36,069 nt of DNA, from IMG/VR virus record IMGVR_UViG_3300015373_000019, positions 1-36,069 of that record; one strand, written 5' to 3'. Shown piece by piece: positions 20,440-28,351 of this stretch (the first letter of the stretch is position 1; each line of letters opens with the position of its first letter). The position numbers and the translations under genes are program-made. The notes under the pieces are model-generated. The model was not told the origin of the DNA. It saw nothing but the letters and a program-made list of their open reading frames with translations, and made no database searches. This stretch comes from a virus.

Positions 20440-21357
20440 CTACACCGCATGCCCAGAAGGGAACGTGAGCGCCTTATCCACGCCTGGCAAGAACGGTTCA
20501 GCGCGCATGTTGACGATATTGTTGAACCGCGCCTTGCACGTCTGACGCCGCTTGTCGCACCCCACGGTGAGAGTCAGTGTATCGCCGATGACAATCGGAA
20601 ACGGTGTTGCCAGAAACAGCGTCGCGGTGGAGGTCGCCGCGTCCCAGTCCTTCACTTCGCCAGCCGCCCCACTATTGGCGCCCGTGAGCCACGACGCCTT
20701 CCCCATGGCGAACCACGGCAAGCCGCCGGCTTCTGGCACCAGCGCACTGAGGTCTTCCTCTACCTGGAAGATATACGTGCCGCCCTCGCCGGGTTGCGGC
20801 GCTGTGACGGCGGCAACCGTGCAGGTCACAGTGAACTCGGGGGTATCGAGGTTCACCTGGCAGCGGCTGTCGCCCAGATCGGCCCGGCAGTCCGGCGTGT
20901 AGAGTTCGCCGATGACCGTACTGTAGGCGTCCATGAGCCCGCGTATCTCGGCCACGTAACTGTCTCGGTGCACGGTAATCTGGCCCACGTAGCCGCGCCG
21001 GAGCTTGAGCACGCCCTGGCTGAGGTCCTGCCAGTTGACCAGCATGAACTTGAGTTCCGCGTTATCGTAGAGCCCCTTCAGCAGGTCCTCATCAGTGATG
21101 GCGTCGTCATCGAGCACGCCTTCCAGTTCGAGGTTATCGGCAGCCAGGCTTAACTGCGATTCGATGGCGCTGCGCTTATAGCCGCCCTCGGCGTTGTACG
21201 TCACCATGCCGAGCCCATCACAATCGAAGGTGAGCGGCAGGTCATGCGTGGTATAGCCGAGCACCAGGCCATCGCGGCGCGTCACCTTGACGCATGTGGC
21301 GAGCGTAGTGGTGTCCTGACTGAGATGGTCGAGCAGGCCAGCGCTGATCACTTTCAT
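20440..21357 (-). CDS. distal tail protein, DUF2163 / BR0599 family
   Basis: A 305-aa protein. The N-terminus (LLDHLSQDTTTLATCVKVTRRDG, GYTTHDLPLTF, YKRSAIESQLSLAADNLELEG) and the C-terminus (CDKRRQTCKARFNNIVNMRAEPFLPG) are the two hallmarks of DUF2163 plus the BR0599 C-terminal domain. The four conserved cysteines of the C-terminal part (TPDCRADLGDSRCQ; CDKRRQTC) are present. It is a structural protein of the tail hub region in HK97- and GTA-like phages. The start at 21357 overlaps the stop of the preceding gene. Confidence 0.9.
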   Translation of the reverse strand: MKVISAGLLDHLSQDTTTLATCVKVTRRDGLVLGYTTHDLPLTFDCDGLGMVTYNAEGGYKRSAIESQLSLAADNLELEGVLDDDAITDEDLLKGLYDNAELKFMLVNWQDLSQGVLKLRRGYVGQITVHRDSYVAEIRGLMDAYSTVIGELYTPDCRADLGDSRCQVNLDTPEFTVTCTVAAVTAPQPGEGGTYIFQVEEDLSALVPEAGGLPWFAMGKASWLTGANSGAAGEVKDWDAATSTATLFLATPFPIVIGDTLTLTVGCDKRRQTCKARFNNIVNMRAEPFLPGVDKALTFPSGHAV

Positions 21358-21962
21358 GGCAGGCGCACCTCCACCACGGGAATACTCAGCCGCGCATAGA
21401 TCAGATCGTCAAACGACATGCTCAAGTGATCCACATCAAAGCGCGCCGGCTTATCGAATTCGCCCGACCAGCGCACCGCCTGCCCGGCTGCCGGGATATG
21501 GCCCGCCAGGAATGTGATGACACCCGTTGTGGTATCGAGGGTATACGCCGTGCCTTCCACTTGCAGCACGCCAGCCACGGTGATGCGAGACGTGCCTACG
21601 ACAGGCTTCCGGATGATCTTGGTATAGGCGCTGGCGTCTGTGCCGTAGGTCTTGGTGAGCTGGTAGGTGGTTTGGACGCCATCGCCGGTGCCAAGGAGTT
21701 GGTCAAGGGCCTGATAATCCTTGGGATCGTGGAAGCGCCAGGCGACAAGGCGCCCGCGGACACTGTTATAGAACGCCAACACTGTGGCCATCTCGGCGTT
21801 GGTGGTGACAAAGCTCCCCACGTCCCAGGAGCCCAGGTCCTGCGCCCAGGGCTCGTTGCGTTGCTCATAGCCGGAGTCCACGCGCACGATAGACGTGTTC
21901 CACTGTGGTCCACCAGAGGACCTGAGCGATATAGGCAGTGGCATGCGCTGTTCGCTAAACAT
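21354..21962 (-). CDS. distal tail protein, DUF2460 family
   Basis: A 202-aa protein with the DUF2460 pattern: SGGPQWNTSIVRVDSGYEQRNEPW near the start, then TVLAFYNSVRGRLVAWRFHDPKDYQA, and a middle with YQLTKTYG...RKPVVGTSRITVAG. It precedes DUF2163 in the same order as in other HK97- and GTA-like phages and probably forms the distal tail ring. AAGGGCG provides the SD. Confidence 0.9.
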   Translation of the reverse strand: MFSEQRMPLPISLRSSGGPQWNTSIVRVDSGYEQRNEPWAQDLGSWDVGSFVTTNAEMATVLAFYNSVRGRLVAWRFHDPKDYQALDQLLGTGDGVQTTYQLTKTYGTDASAYTKIIRKPVVGTSRITVAGVLQVEGTAYTLDTTTGVITFLAGHIPAAGQAVRWSGEFDKPARFDVDHLSMSFDDLIYARLSIPVVEVRLP

Positions 21963-21970
21963 CGTCGCCC

Positions 21971-24571
21971 TTAGAGGTTGCGCCGCGCGCGGGACAGCAT
22001 GCGCGCCGATTGCGCCGCAATCTGGCGTTCGTTCATGCGGAACGAGTTGGCATCGTTAGTGATGACCGTCATGTTGAACGTCTGGCCGCCGTTGGGGATA
22101 ACGGTCCCCGCCCCACCTGCGACGAGCGTCTCAGGCCCACGCTCCCCGACCGTGTAGAACTTGCCCGGCATGACGGGGCCGCCTGCGGCCATGCCGCCGC
22201 CAAAGGCGAAGAGTTCAGGGCTGGCAGCCATGGACGTGCTAATATCCGTTTGCAGTGCGGCATTGCCCGCGCCACCGCCCGCATTGCCGAAGAGACCGCC
22301 AAGCGAACCAAGCAGCCCACTGCCGGACTGCCCACCTGCCGCGGGTTGCCCCACCAGATCCTTCAGCACCTTACTGAGCATCCCTTTCAAGTCGATGGCA
22401 TCCGCCACCATATCGAGCACCATGCGACTAAATGAGTCAGCCAGACGCTTAAACGAAAATTCCCCAGTGACCGCCATGTCCACAAAGGTATTGGTCAGTT
22501 CTTCCGCCATCTTATTCAAATGTTCCATCATATCGGCTTGCTTTTCCGTCGCGAGCGTGTCCTGCATCTGTTGCTGCGCTTTGGCCAGCGTGCCAGGATC
22601 ACTCGTCACTTTCTTGAGATCCTCGAAGCGTTTGGCCAGTTGCTCCCGGCGCGTGAGTTTGATGTCGGGTTCAAAGTCCGGCATGATGTCCTTGATGGCT
22701 TCGAACTCCGCAGCGCTACTCTTAGCGGCAGACCGCAAGGCGGGAAGTTGCGCTTCGATGCGTTGCACATCGGCGATGGCGTCGGCCAGGTTCCGCGCTT
22801 CCTTGGCATACTGCGAGGTCGCCAGGCTTGCTGCCAGCATGCTCGCCTTATCGGCGTCCCGCTCGGCGCGGACTTCGATATAGCGCGCGGCCAGGGTGCG
22901 CAGCGCATCGATATTCTGGGCATGGACGCGGGCGACCTCCTCGGCTTGCTGCAGATCCTTGCGCTTCTCCTCTTCCGCCAGTTGTGCGGCTTTGCGCCTG
23001 GCGGCTTCGGTCTCCTGGATGGCTTTGCGTTCGGCGGCTGCCGCGTCCTGAATGGCTTGCTGTTTGGCCTTGATGCCAGCCGTATCCTCCCGCAGTTGCC
23101 GCCGCAGAGCCTCCTGATTGGCCACCATCTCAGTGGGGATGGGTTCCGCCTTAGCGCTCCTGGCCAGGATGCTTTCGGTGAGTGTTTCCAGAGATTTCTC
23201 TGTGATCGCCTTGCGCTTTTCTAGGAAAGTAATTTGTTCTTGCAGCGTGCCGTTAATCCGACCGTAAATCTCCGGGGTCGTGGCAGAAGACTTGTTGAGT
23301 TTGTCGATGGCGACTTGTTGATCTTTGAAGGTGGTCGTAAGCGCGTCGTTACTGGTCTTGGTCGCATCAATAACCGCCTTGCGGTTCACATAGGGCTCGT
23401 TCACTTCCTTGAGGCGGCTGGCAGCGGCTTGTTCCTGTTGGACGCGGTTAGTGGCCGTCGCTGCGATGGCATCCCGTTCTTTTTTCAGGGCATCGATACG
23501 GGCTTGGGCCTCGGCCATAGCGCCACTCGTGGCAACCGCGCCGGTCATGATGCCAAAACTGCGCTGTTGTCTGGCCACTTGGAGACCAAGAAGCTCATCT
23601 TCCGCGCGCTTGAGTTTTTCCGTCAGGTCAAGAAGCTTCTGGCGTTCATCCCCCTGAAGTTTATCGAGCGTTGTGCCGAGTCCCAGGGTCGGTGTGGCCA
23701 ATCGCTCAGTGCGTTGGCGTTGTTCCTCCTCCCCCTCGCGCAAGGCTCGTGCGACCGCCGCCGCTTTCCCCGCCGCAGCATCCAGAAACGTCAACAAGCC
23801 CGATTGTGCCGCCCGTTCTTTGAGGAGCAAAATCTCATTGCCGAGTTGGACAAAGCCGGCCCCCGCCTTGGCCGCCGCTGTGGGGAGTTCTGTCTGGAGC
23901 TGCGCGGTAAAGCGCCGCGTAAATTCCGCGGCGTCCAGGCCCTTGGTAATGAGATCTTCCAGCCCCTTCGTCGTCGTCCCAAAGGCGCGCGCGGCAATCT
24001 GCATGGCCCCTGGCAGGGCTTCGCCTAACTGCCCGCGCAACTCCTCCATACTGACCTTGCCCTTGCTGATAATCTGCTGCATGGCGGTAAGGGCACGGCC
24101 GAGCTGCTCGGTGGAAAGGCCGTAGGTTTGCGCAGCACGCGAGAGCGCGGTGAAGAGGTCACGGGTGGCCGTGCCCTCCAGAGCGGTGCCGCGCGTGGCG
24201 GCGCTCAGTGAGCGGTACTGCCCGGCCACACTCTGGAGTTCGAGGCCCAGCTTGTTGGCGGTCTGCACGACAAATTGAAATTCCCGGTTGCCCGCCTGCG
24301 CCCCGCCACTGATTGCCGCAAAGGACTGCCGCAGATTCTGCATCTCGATGCCGACTTTGACCACATCCTTCATGGCGGTACTGAGGGCCTGCACGGACAG
24401 GACACCAGCAGTCAGGCCGACTAAGGACGTGGACAGCGCCTCGAAGCCAGACTGCGCACTGGTGACCGCTTTCTGGGTGCTCTGTACTTCCGTGCGCACC
24501 TTCCGCATACCGGATTCGAACGCATCCGTTTTGGCTTGCACCGTGACGATAAGAGAGCCGGCTATGGCCAT
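21971..24571 (-). CDS. tape measure protein
   Basis: An 866-aa protein. The N-terminal region (LIVTVQAKTDAFESGMRKVRTEVQ, MKDVVKVGIEMQNLRQSFAAISGG, YRSLSAATRGTALEGTATRDLFTALS, GKVSMEELRGQLGEALPGAM) is the standard tape-measure start. Long Ala/Glu/Lys/Gln coiled-coil stretches follow (residues ~300-620). A Gly-rich hydrophobic part (SGSGLLGSLGGLFGNAGGG) and a C-terminal end with NERQIAAQSARMLSRARRNL complete it. At the usual ~0.15 nm per residue it would set a tail of about 130 nm. AGAGG gives the SD. Confidence 0.93.
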   Translation of the reverse strand: MAIAGSLIVTVQAKTDAFESGMRKVRTEVQSTQKAVTSAQSGFEALSTSLVGLTAGVLSVQALSTAMKDVVKVGIEMQNLRQSFAAISGGAQAGNREFQFVVQTANKLGLELQSVAGQYRSLSAATRGTALEGTATRDLFTALSRAAQTYGLSTEQLGRALTAMQQIISKGKVSMEELRGQLGEALPGAMQIAARAFGTTTKGLEDLITKGLDAAEFTRRFTAQLQTELPTAAAKAGAGFVQLGNEILLLKERAAQSGLLTFLDAAAGKAAAVARALREGEEEQRQRTERLATPTLGLGTTLDKLQGDERQKLLDLTEKLKRAEDELLGLQVARQQRSFGIMTGAVATSGAMAEAQARIDALKKERDAIAATATNRVQQEQAAASRLKEVNEPYVNRKAVIDATKTSNDALTTTFKDQQVAIDKLNKSSATTPEIYGRINGTLQEQITFLEKRKAITEKSLETLTESILARSAKAEPIPTEMVANQEALRRQLREDTAGIKAKQQAIQDAAAAERKAIQETEAARRKAAQLAEEEKRKDLQQAEEVARVHAQNIDALRTLAARYIEVRAERDADKASMLAASLATSQYAKEARNLADAIADVQRIEAQLPALRSAAKSSAAEFEAIKDIMPDFEPDIKLTRREQLAKRFEDLKKVTSDPGTLAKAQQQMQDTLATEKQADMMEHLNKMAEELTNTFVDMAVTGEFSFKRLADSFSRMVLDMVADAIDLKGMLSKVLKDLVGQPAAGGQSGSGLLGSLGGLFGNAGGGAGNAALQTDISTSMAASPELFAFGGGMAAGGPVMPGKFYTVGERGPETLVAGGAGTVIPNGGQTFNMTVITNDANSFRMNERQIAAQSARMLSRARRNL

Positions 24572-24727
24572 GACAATCCTCTACTCAAGTTCTCGCGTGT
24601 CTTGACCGATATAAAAGACAGTGGTTGTGTTATCATACTGACGTGGGATGGTAGCGGGTCGCTCCCGCTCGTAAGCTACATGCTTCACCATGTCAGGCCA
24701 TCCCTTTCACCTGTGAAGAGGTGCCTT
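24572..24727. promoter_or_regulatory. intergenic region with moron promoter and hairpin
   Basis: A divergent gap between the tape measure and the plus-strand moron pair. For the plus strand it contains an extended -10 (TGTTATCAT, 24628-24636), without a well-spaced -35. A six-base GC-rich hairpin AGCGGG / CCCGCT (24653-24669) follows, not backed by a T-run. An own promoter is expected for a moron; this candidate is plausible but weak. Confidence 0.4.
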
Positions 24728-24877
24728 ATGACCATCGATACGCTGACTCTCGTCTTTCTCTTTGCCATCCTCGGCGCCATGCTCTGGGACATCCACCGTG
24801 TTGGACTGCGTGCCCATGAGCGCTCGCAAGAGATGCTCAAGGAGATTGCCCGCTTCCTCGGCACAGATCGGAGGTAG
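24728..24877 (+). CDS. moron gene 1: 49-aa membrane protein
   Basis: A 49-aa protein on the opposite strand to all its late-gene neighbours. It has one N-terminal membrane segment (LTLVFLFAILGAMLWDI) and a charged cytoplasmic-type tail (RAHERSQEMLKEIARFLGTDRR). AGAGGTG lies six bases before the ATG; the frame is open upstream but without an SD. It lies two bases before the next gene. Small membrane proteins in this position of temperate phages often affect the lysogen (for example superinfection exclusion), but nothing specific is recognised. Confidence 0.6.
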   Translation: MTIDTLTLVFLFAILGAMLWDIHRVGLRAHERSQEMLKEIARFLGTDRR

Positions 24878-24879
24878 CC

Positions 24880-25224
24880 ATGAAAAGCATCAATGGTCTC
24901 CTCTGTGGTCTTGCCTTCATAACCCTCACAGCTCTCGCCCCTGCACATGCAGAAGCGAAGAAAGCAAGAAGTACCAATGAGGATATTTGCCCCATCATGG
25001 GCAACATGGTTCTTTCGGCTGTGCATTACCGCGATCTTGGCATCGCAGTGGAAAACGCCCTGCGTGTCAATGACGACATGGCCATGAAACAAGGTACTTA
25101 TGGGACTCTTGGGCATAGTGCGTACCAATTGGTCTTACTCACGGTCTATAAAGACCCACACGCACAAACCGCCAAATTACGCGAAGAGATTGAAAGCTTT
25201 TGTCGCCAGCATCTGTCTCGCTAA
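24880..25224 (+). CDS. moron gene 2: secreted/periplasmic small protein
   Basis: A 114-aa protein with a clear signal peptide (basic start, LLCGLAFITLTALAP, cleavage after AHA). The mature part has one Cys near its start (EDICPIM) and one near its end (ESFCRQH), which could form a disulfide, enclosing helices (MVLSAVHYRDLGIAVENAL, AYQLVLLTVYKDP). The arrangement resembles small periplasmic proteins of the C-E...M..R..G kind in proteobacteria and their phages. It is coupled to moron 1 and its stop overlaps the stop of the convergent chaperone gene. The function is unknown; expression in the prophage state is a guess. Confidence 0.65.
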   Translation: MKSINGLLCGLAFITLTALAPAHAEAKKARSTNEDICPIMGNMVLSAVHYRDLGIAVENALRVNDDMAMKQGTYGTLGHSAYQLVLLTVYKDPHAQTAKLREEIESFCRQHLSR

Positions 25225-25511
25225 CGTATCTCTCCCCCCGCTGCCCTCGTCAGTGCCTCCAGCATCTGTTGCTGCTGGGCGATAAGCGCATCACGGTCTT
25301 CCGCTGGCGCCTGTCGCCCAAAGTCGGGCATGAAATCCGCAGGCGTGAACGGGTCGGTCTCCCCACTGCGGTGGATATTCGCCAGCGTACTGGCAAGAAT
25401 CCCGGTACGGAGATCAGCGCGCCCTTCGCCCCATGGTTCGAGCTGCCAGTAGGCTTGCCATTCGGTAAACTCTCGACTGTCTACCTCCCGCTGCGCCCGC
25501 TTGACGGACAT
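25221..25511 (-). CDS. tail assembly chaperone T-part (DUF4035-like), made as G-T fusion
   Basis: The frame contains SREFTEWQAYWQLEPWGEGRADLRTGILASTLANI, the pattern of DUF4035-like tail chaperone T domains. An ATG is present at 25511, but the frame is open upstream to the slippery site at 25565-25571 and reads LRERPERRFWFRLALSLGM there, which fits the family well. The true product is therefore a ~231-aa G-T fusion running from 25915 to 25221 by -1 frameshift, as in lambda. Independent start at 25511 has no evident SD. It acts with G in tail assembly by binding tape measure and tube proteins. Confidence 0.85.
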   Translation of the reverse strand: MSVKRAQREVDSREFTEWQAYWQLEPWGEGRADLRTGILASTLANIHRSGETDPFTPADFMPDFGRQAPAEDRDALIAQQQQMLEALTRAAGGEIR

Positions 25512-25513
25512 CC

Positions 25514-25915
25514 CTAGACTGAGGGCGAGTCGGAACCAGAAGCGTCGCTCGGGACGCTCGCGGAGTTTTTTGTCAGGGTGTCCACGTCCTCCTTGGTCAT
25601 GCCACTGAGGCGCTGCGCGACAGTAAAGAGGCGGTCGAGCACCTTGGCCGACTTGCGACTCAGCGAGTCCACATCGTTGAGCATAAACAGCGGCATACCC
25701 TTGTCATCACACACGGACAGCACCACGAGACGCGCGCGCAGGTTGTAGAAGCGCTCGCGGCTGTCTTCCTCCGGATCACTGAGCATGTCCGCCTCGAAGC
25801 GGTCGCGCTCGGCGCCCGTGAGACAGCGCACGAACACGTCTCCACCCCACTCCTCAACGTGAACGAGTTCGCGCTGCAGATCATCGGCCCCTAAGATGTC
25901 CTCACGAGAAAGCAT
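25514..25915 (-). CDS. tail assembly chaperone G
   Basis: A 133-aa protein starting at ATG 25915 (GAGGG upstream). It has the G-type tail chaperone pattern (LSREDILGADDLQRELVHVEEWGGDVFVRCLTGAERDRFE, then a LRARLVVLSVCDDKG helix and NDVDSLSRKSAKVLDRLFTVAQRLSG). The end carries the A AAA AAC slippery site within the LTKNSASV codons. It lies between the tail tube and tape measure genes, exactly where G and G-T are found. Confidence 0.88.
   Translation of the reverse strand: MLSREDILGADDLQRELVHVEEWGGDVFVRCLTGAERDRFEADMLSDPEEDSRERFYNLRARLVVLSVCDDKGMPLFMLNDVDSLSRKSAKVLDRLFTVAQRLSGMTKEDVDTLTKNSASVPSDASGSDSPSV
25565..25571 (-). promoter_or_regulatory. programmed -1 ribosomal frameshift site (A AAA AAC)
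   Basis: On the minus strand the heptamer A AAA AAC lies in the correct phase (ACA-AAA-AAC in the G frame). Slippage by -1 enters the T frame, which is open from here to 25221 and gives residues typical for the family. Most G frames and the fused T frames in tailed phages are linked in this way. Confidence 0.9.
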
Positions 25916-25922
25916 AGGTCCC

Positions 25923-26369
25923 TCATGCCAGCAACGTCGGGCGGCTGTACTCATACGCCCCTGTGAAGGCAATAATAATGGCCGCCATCATGATTTCATT
26001 GGGCTGCATGGTCACCTCGACATCTTTCACCCACCCTGTTGCCTGCCACTTCGCCGGCGCGCTTTCATTGGTGCGCTTGGGCAACGTCAACTTGATGGTT
26101 TGCACCTCATGCACCTTTGGTAGACCGATAGCGCTATCAAAGTGCACGCTCAAGTTCCAGTCCTTGAGCTGCACCACACCGCCGGGAATTTGCTGCCCGT
26201 TGCTGTTCACCTCATCGAGCGTGGGCATCATCAGGTGCGAGGCGTCGAGGCTGGTGCCCTGCACACCCATGGCGCCATTGATCGAAACAATCTCGCCGAT
26301 ACTCCCGCTTTGCGTAAATTCGATTTGTGCGCCCAGGCCGATCTTGGCCCGGCTATTCGAGACGGCCAT
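25923..26369 (-). CDS. major tail tube protein
   Basis: A 148-aa protein starting at ATG 26369 after GAGAGGGGGG. It has the composition and beta-rich pattern of siphovirus tail tube proteins (RAKIGLGAQIEFTQSGSIGEIVSINGAMGVQGTSLDASHL, then QLKDWNLSVHFDS, QTIKLTLPKRTN, KWQATGWVKDVEVTMQPNEIM). A 'NEIMMAAIIIAFTG' end is typical. It lies between the DUF3168 protein and chaperone G, the canonical place. Confidence 0.85.
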   Translation of the reverse strand: MAVSNSRAKIGLGAQIEFTQSGSIGEIVSINGAMGVQGTSLDASHLMMPTLDEVNSNGQQIPGGVVQLKDWNLSVHFDSAIGLPKVHEVQTIKLTLPKRTNESAPAKWQATGWVKDVEVTMQPNEIMMAAIIIAFTGAYEYSRPTLLA

Positions 26370-26380
26370 AGGCCCCCCTC

Positions 26381-26806
26381 TCAGGCTGGCACCGCGCGCA
26401 TGTGCCACACGGAAATAGTTAGGATGCGCCGAAAATAGGCGCGTTCCGACCCGTCCTGCGCAGGCTCCGGGGCGTCCTGCTCACTATCGATAAATACCCC
26501 GTCGACTTCGAGGCCATCCCAGGCGGCTGGCATGCCGTCCATGCTCAGGCGTATGATCTGGGCCATCTGATGCGCCTGCATGGGTTCCAGTGACCAGCAG
26601 TCCACTTGAACCATGGAGTCAAATGACGCACTGGCACCGCCTAAGTAATAGACCGACTCAATCATAATTTCGTGCAAAGTAATATAGGGAAAACTAGCCG
26701 AAGTGGGCGCAATACCTGGATAGATCCGTGTCCCCACAATAGTTGTGAGGGGCGCATAGGTTGAGAGATACGCATAGATCGCGCGGGCGAGGGAGGGTAC
26801 AGTCAT
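26381..26806 (-). CDS. tail completion/terminator protein, DUF3168 family
   Basis: A 141-aa protein with the DUF3168 layout: LARAIYAYLSTYAPLTTIVGTRIYPGIAPTSASFPYITLHEI at the start and VQVDCWSLEPMQAHQMAQIIRLSM in the middle, then a RRILTISVWH ending. DUF3168 proteins close the tail at the head-proximal end. GAAGGTG gives the SD; the neighbours are the HK97 gp10 protein and the tail tube. Confidence 0.88.
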   Translation of the reverse strand: MTVPSLARAIYAYLSTYAPLTTIVGTRIYPGIAPTSASFPYITLHEIMIESVYYLGGASASFDSMVQVDCWSLEPMQAHQMAQIIRLSMDGMPAAWDGLEVDGVFIDSEQDAPEPAQDGSERAYFRRILTISVWHMRAVPA

Positions 26807-26809
26807 AGG

Positions 26810-27253
26810 CTACACCTTCGCTTCCCGCTCAATACCGGCTTCAAGCTCCTGGCGCACAATCCCCAGGATGGCACTTTCCCCCGTGCGGAGGCTGATACGC
26901 ATGGGCGCTACAGGGGGATGATGCACGCCAGCCCGGTCTCGATGACCAAATTCCTGGTGGGCAGGGTAGAAACCGCGCTGCTTGGGGTCGATGCCTAATT
27001 CCGCCCGCGTCCCAACACGAATCGCCACCCCCACGCGGCCCTTACGCCGTTTCAATGCCCGCACTTGCAGCGTACTGGCCCAGCGCCCCTCATCACGAGG
27101 AACCCGCGCTTTCGCCAACGCCAGGTAGAACTTCCCGGCTTGCCGCAACGCGCGCGTGAGGATCTTGCGCTCAAGCTTGTCAGGCAAGGCCGCCAGGGCT
27201 TTCGAGAGTTCCGGCACGCCGAGCATGCTGATGTCGAACCGATTGCTGGCCAT
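26810..27253 (-). CDS. HK97 gp10-like tail protein
   Basis: A 147-aa basic protein with the gp10 pattern: GVPELSKALAALPDKLERKILTRALRQAGKFYLALAKARVPRDEGR, then RVGVAIRVGTRAELG and a C-terminal PAHQEFGHRDRAGVHHPPVAPMR segment. It joins the head-tail interface or the tail terminator complex. The ATG follows directly after the preceding stop. It lies in the canonical adaptor-gp10-DUF3168-tube order. Confidence 0.88.
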   Translation of the reverse strand: MASNRFDISMLGVPELSKALAALPDKLERKILTRALRQAGKFYLALAKARVPRDEGRWASTLQVRALKRRKGRVGVAIRVGTRAELGIDPKQRGFYPAHQEFGHRDRAGVHHPPVAPMRISLRTGESAILGIVRQELEAGIEREAKV

Positions 27254-27583
27254 CTATTTGAGCTCCGGTGGCCCTACACTGACCTGAAGCGAGGCCGCAC
27301 TGGCACTGGTCACGTTCACCGGCATGGTATCGAGCACGGGCACGACGCCTTCGCCGAGATCCGCATCACAGGCCATCTGCACGGTCGAGTCTCCCGGCTC
27401 CGCGCCACTGACCACATAGGCGCGGACGGGATCAGGCGGCTCCAGCGCCTGGATGGTACAAGTGCCGCTCGTCACCGAGAACTGCACGGCGCCGTCAATG
27501 GCCGCCGGATTGCCGGCCGCGGTGAGCGGCTGCGCCGTCACCAGACGTTTTTCTTCCGTACTCATACTGATGGCATCTGCCAT
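27254..27583 (-). CDS. Ig-like beta-sandwich protein, structural
   Basis: A 109-aa protein with AGGAG upstream. It is beta-rich and Ala/Val/Thr-rich, with an Ig-like order (LVTAQPLTAAGNPAAIDGAVQFSVTSGTCTIQALE, VRAYVVSGAEPGDSTVQMACDAD, VLDTMPVNVTSASAASLQVSV) resembling bacterial Ig-like folds in phage virions. The two cysteines could pair. It interrupts the usual adaptor-gp10 order. A surface decoration role on head or tail is inferred from the fold only. Confidence 0.65.
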   Translation of the reverse strand: MADAISMSTEEKRLVTAQPLTAAGNPAAIDGAVQFSVTSGTCTIQALEPPDPVRAYVVSGAEPGDSTVQMACDADLGEGVVPVLDTMPVNVTSASAASLQVSVGPPELK

Positions 27584-27594
27584 ACCTGTGTCTC

Positions 27595-27921
27595 CTAGTC
27601 GAGAATCTCCCAGGCCAACGCTTCCAGTGTCCTATGCCGTTCCCCGAGATCCCGCACCGAGTAGAGCTGGAAAGCCCGCACTTGTTCTTTCCAGACCAGG
27701 CGCCAACGCGGGTCGAGTTCGGTGGTCCCGCGCAACGTGACCTTATGCGACAGGCGCCCCTCGATGCTTTGCGCTTCAAAGACTTCCCGGCCCTTGAGCG
27801 GCTGAATATCGCACCACGCCTCCCCGACCACCATCCAGATTTGTCTGACGCCGCCGAGGTCATCACGGCTTTCCACCGGCGCCTGGATTTCCACGCGATG
27901 CCTGAGTGCTCCAGCGCGCAT
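27595..27921 (-). CDS. head-tail adaptor protein (Phage_H_T_join)
   Basis: A 108-aa protein with the family pattern LRHRVEIQAPVESRDDLGGVRQIWMVVGEAWCDIQPLKGREVFEAQ, then HKVTLRGTTELDPRWRLVW and a short C-terminus. It is the stopper or adaptor joining connector and tail. No strong SD, so it is probably coupled to the preceding gene, whose stop lies two bases upstream. Confidence 0.88.
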   Translation of the reverse strand: MRAGALRHRVEIQAPVESRDDLGGVRQIWMVVGEAWCDIQPLKGREVFEAQSIEGRLSHKVTLRGTTELDPRWRLVWKEQVRAFQLYSVRDLGERHRTLEALAWEILD

Positions 27922-27922
27922 G

Positions 27923-28336
27923 CTAGGCCAACGTATGCGACGGAAACAGGTTCAGGTACACGCCCGCTTGCGCGTTGCCAACGCCCACCAGCGAGCAATA
28001 CCAGCCCGGCGCTTTGTCGGCCACGGGCGCAATGCCGCCTGGCGTGCCGCCAACGATATAGACCGTGCTGGTCCCCACCCCCGCGGCGATCCCGAGCGTC
28101 AGCGTCCCCCGCGTCTGCACCCGCAGCGGTTGCTCTGGGGAGGCCGCGTGTAAGGCAACACCCACGACCTCGGCACTGTCGAGCGAGCCGTTGGCATCGG
28201 CCAGGCGCAGCCGGTTACTGAGTGAATCGAGATACATGGTCTTCCCGGCCGTGACGGTATCGCCAGAAATCCCCTGATAAAAGTCAGCATCCGCCCCAGA
28301 CAGTACGGCTGCAGGGCTTATCGTCAGTTCAGCCAT
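27923..28336 (-). CDS. capsid decoration protein B (DUF2190-like), tandem copy
   Basis: A 137-aa protein with a GADADFYQG start, AGKTMYLDSLSNRLRLADANG, then VVGVALHAASPEQPLRVQTRGTLTLG. This is the capsid-cement or DUF2190-like pattern (AGxxVYxD...RxADA...GIALH). It aligns with the protein at 28352, the product of a duplication. TAGGAG precedes the start. It probably binds the outside of the head, with the two copies perhaps occupying different sites. Confidence 0.7.
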   Translation of the reverse strand: MAELTISPAAVLSGADADFYQGISGDTVTAGKTMYLDSLSNRLRLADANGSLDSAEVVGVALHAASPEQPLRVQTRGTLTLGIAAGVGTSTVYIVGGTPGGIAPVADKAPGWYCSLVGVGNAQAGVYLNLFPSHTLA

Positions 28337-28351
28337 AACGTTCTCCTACGG

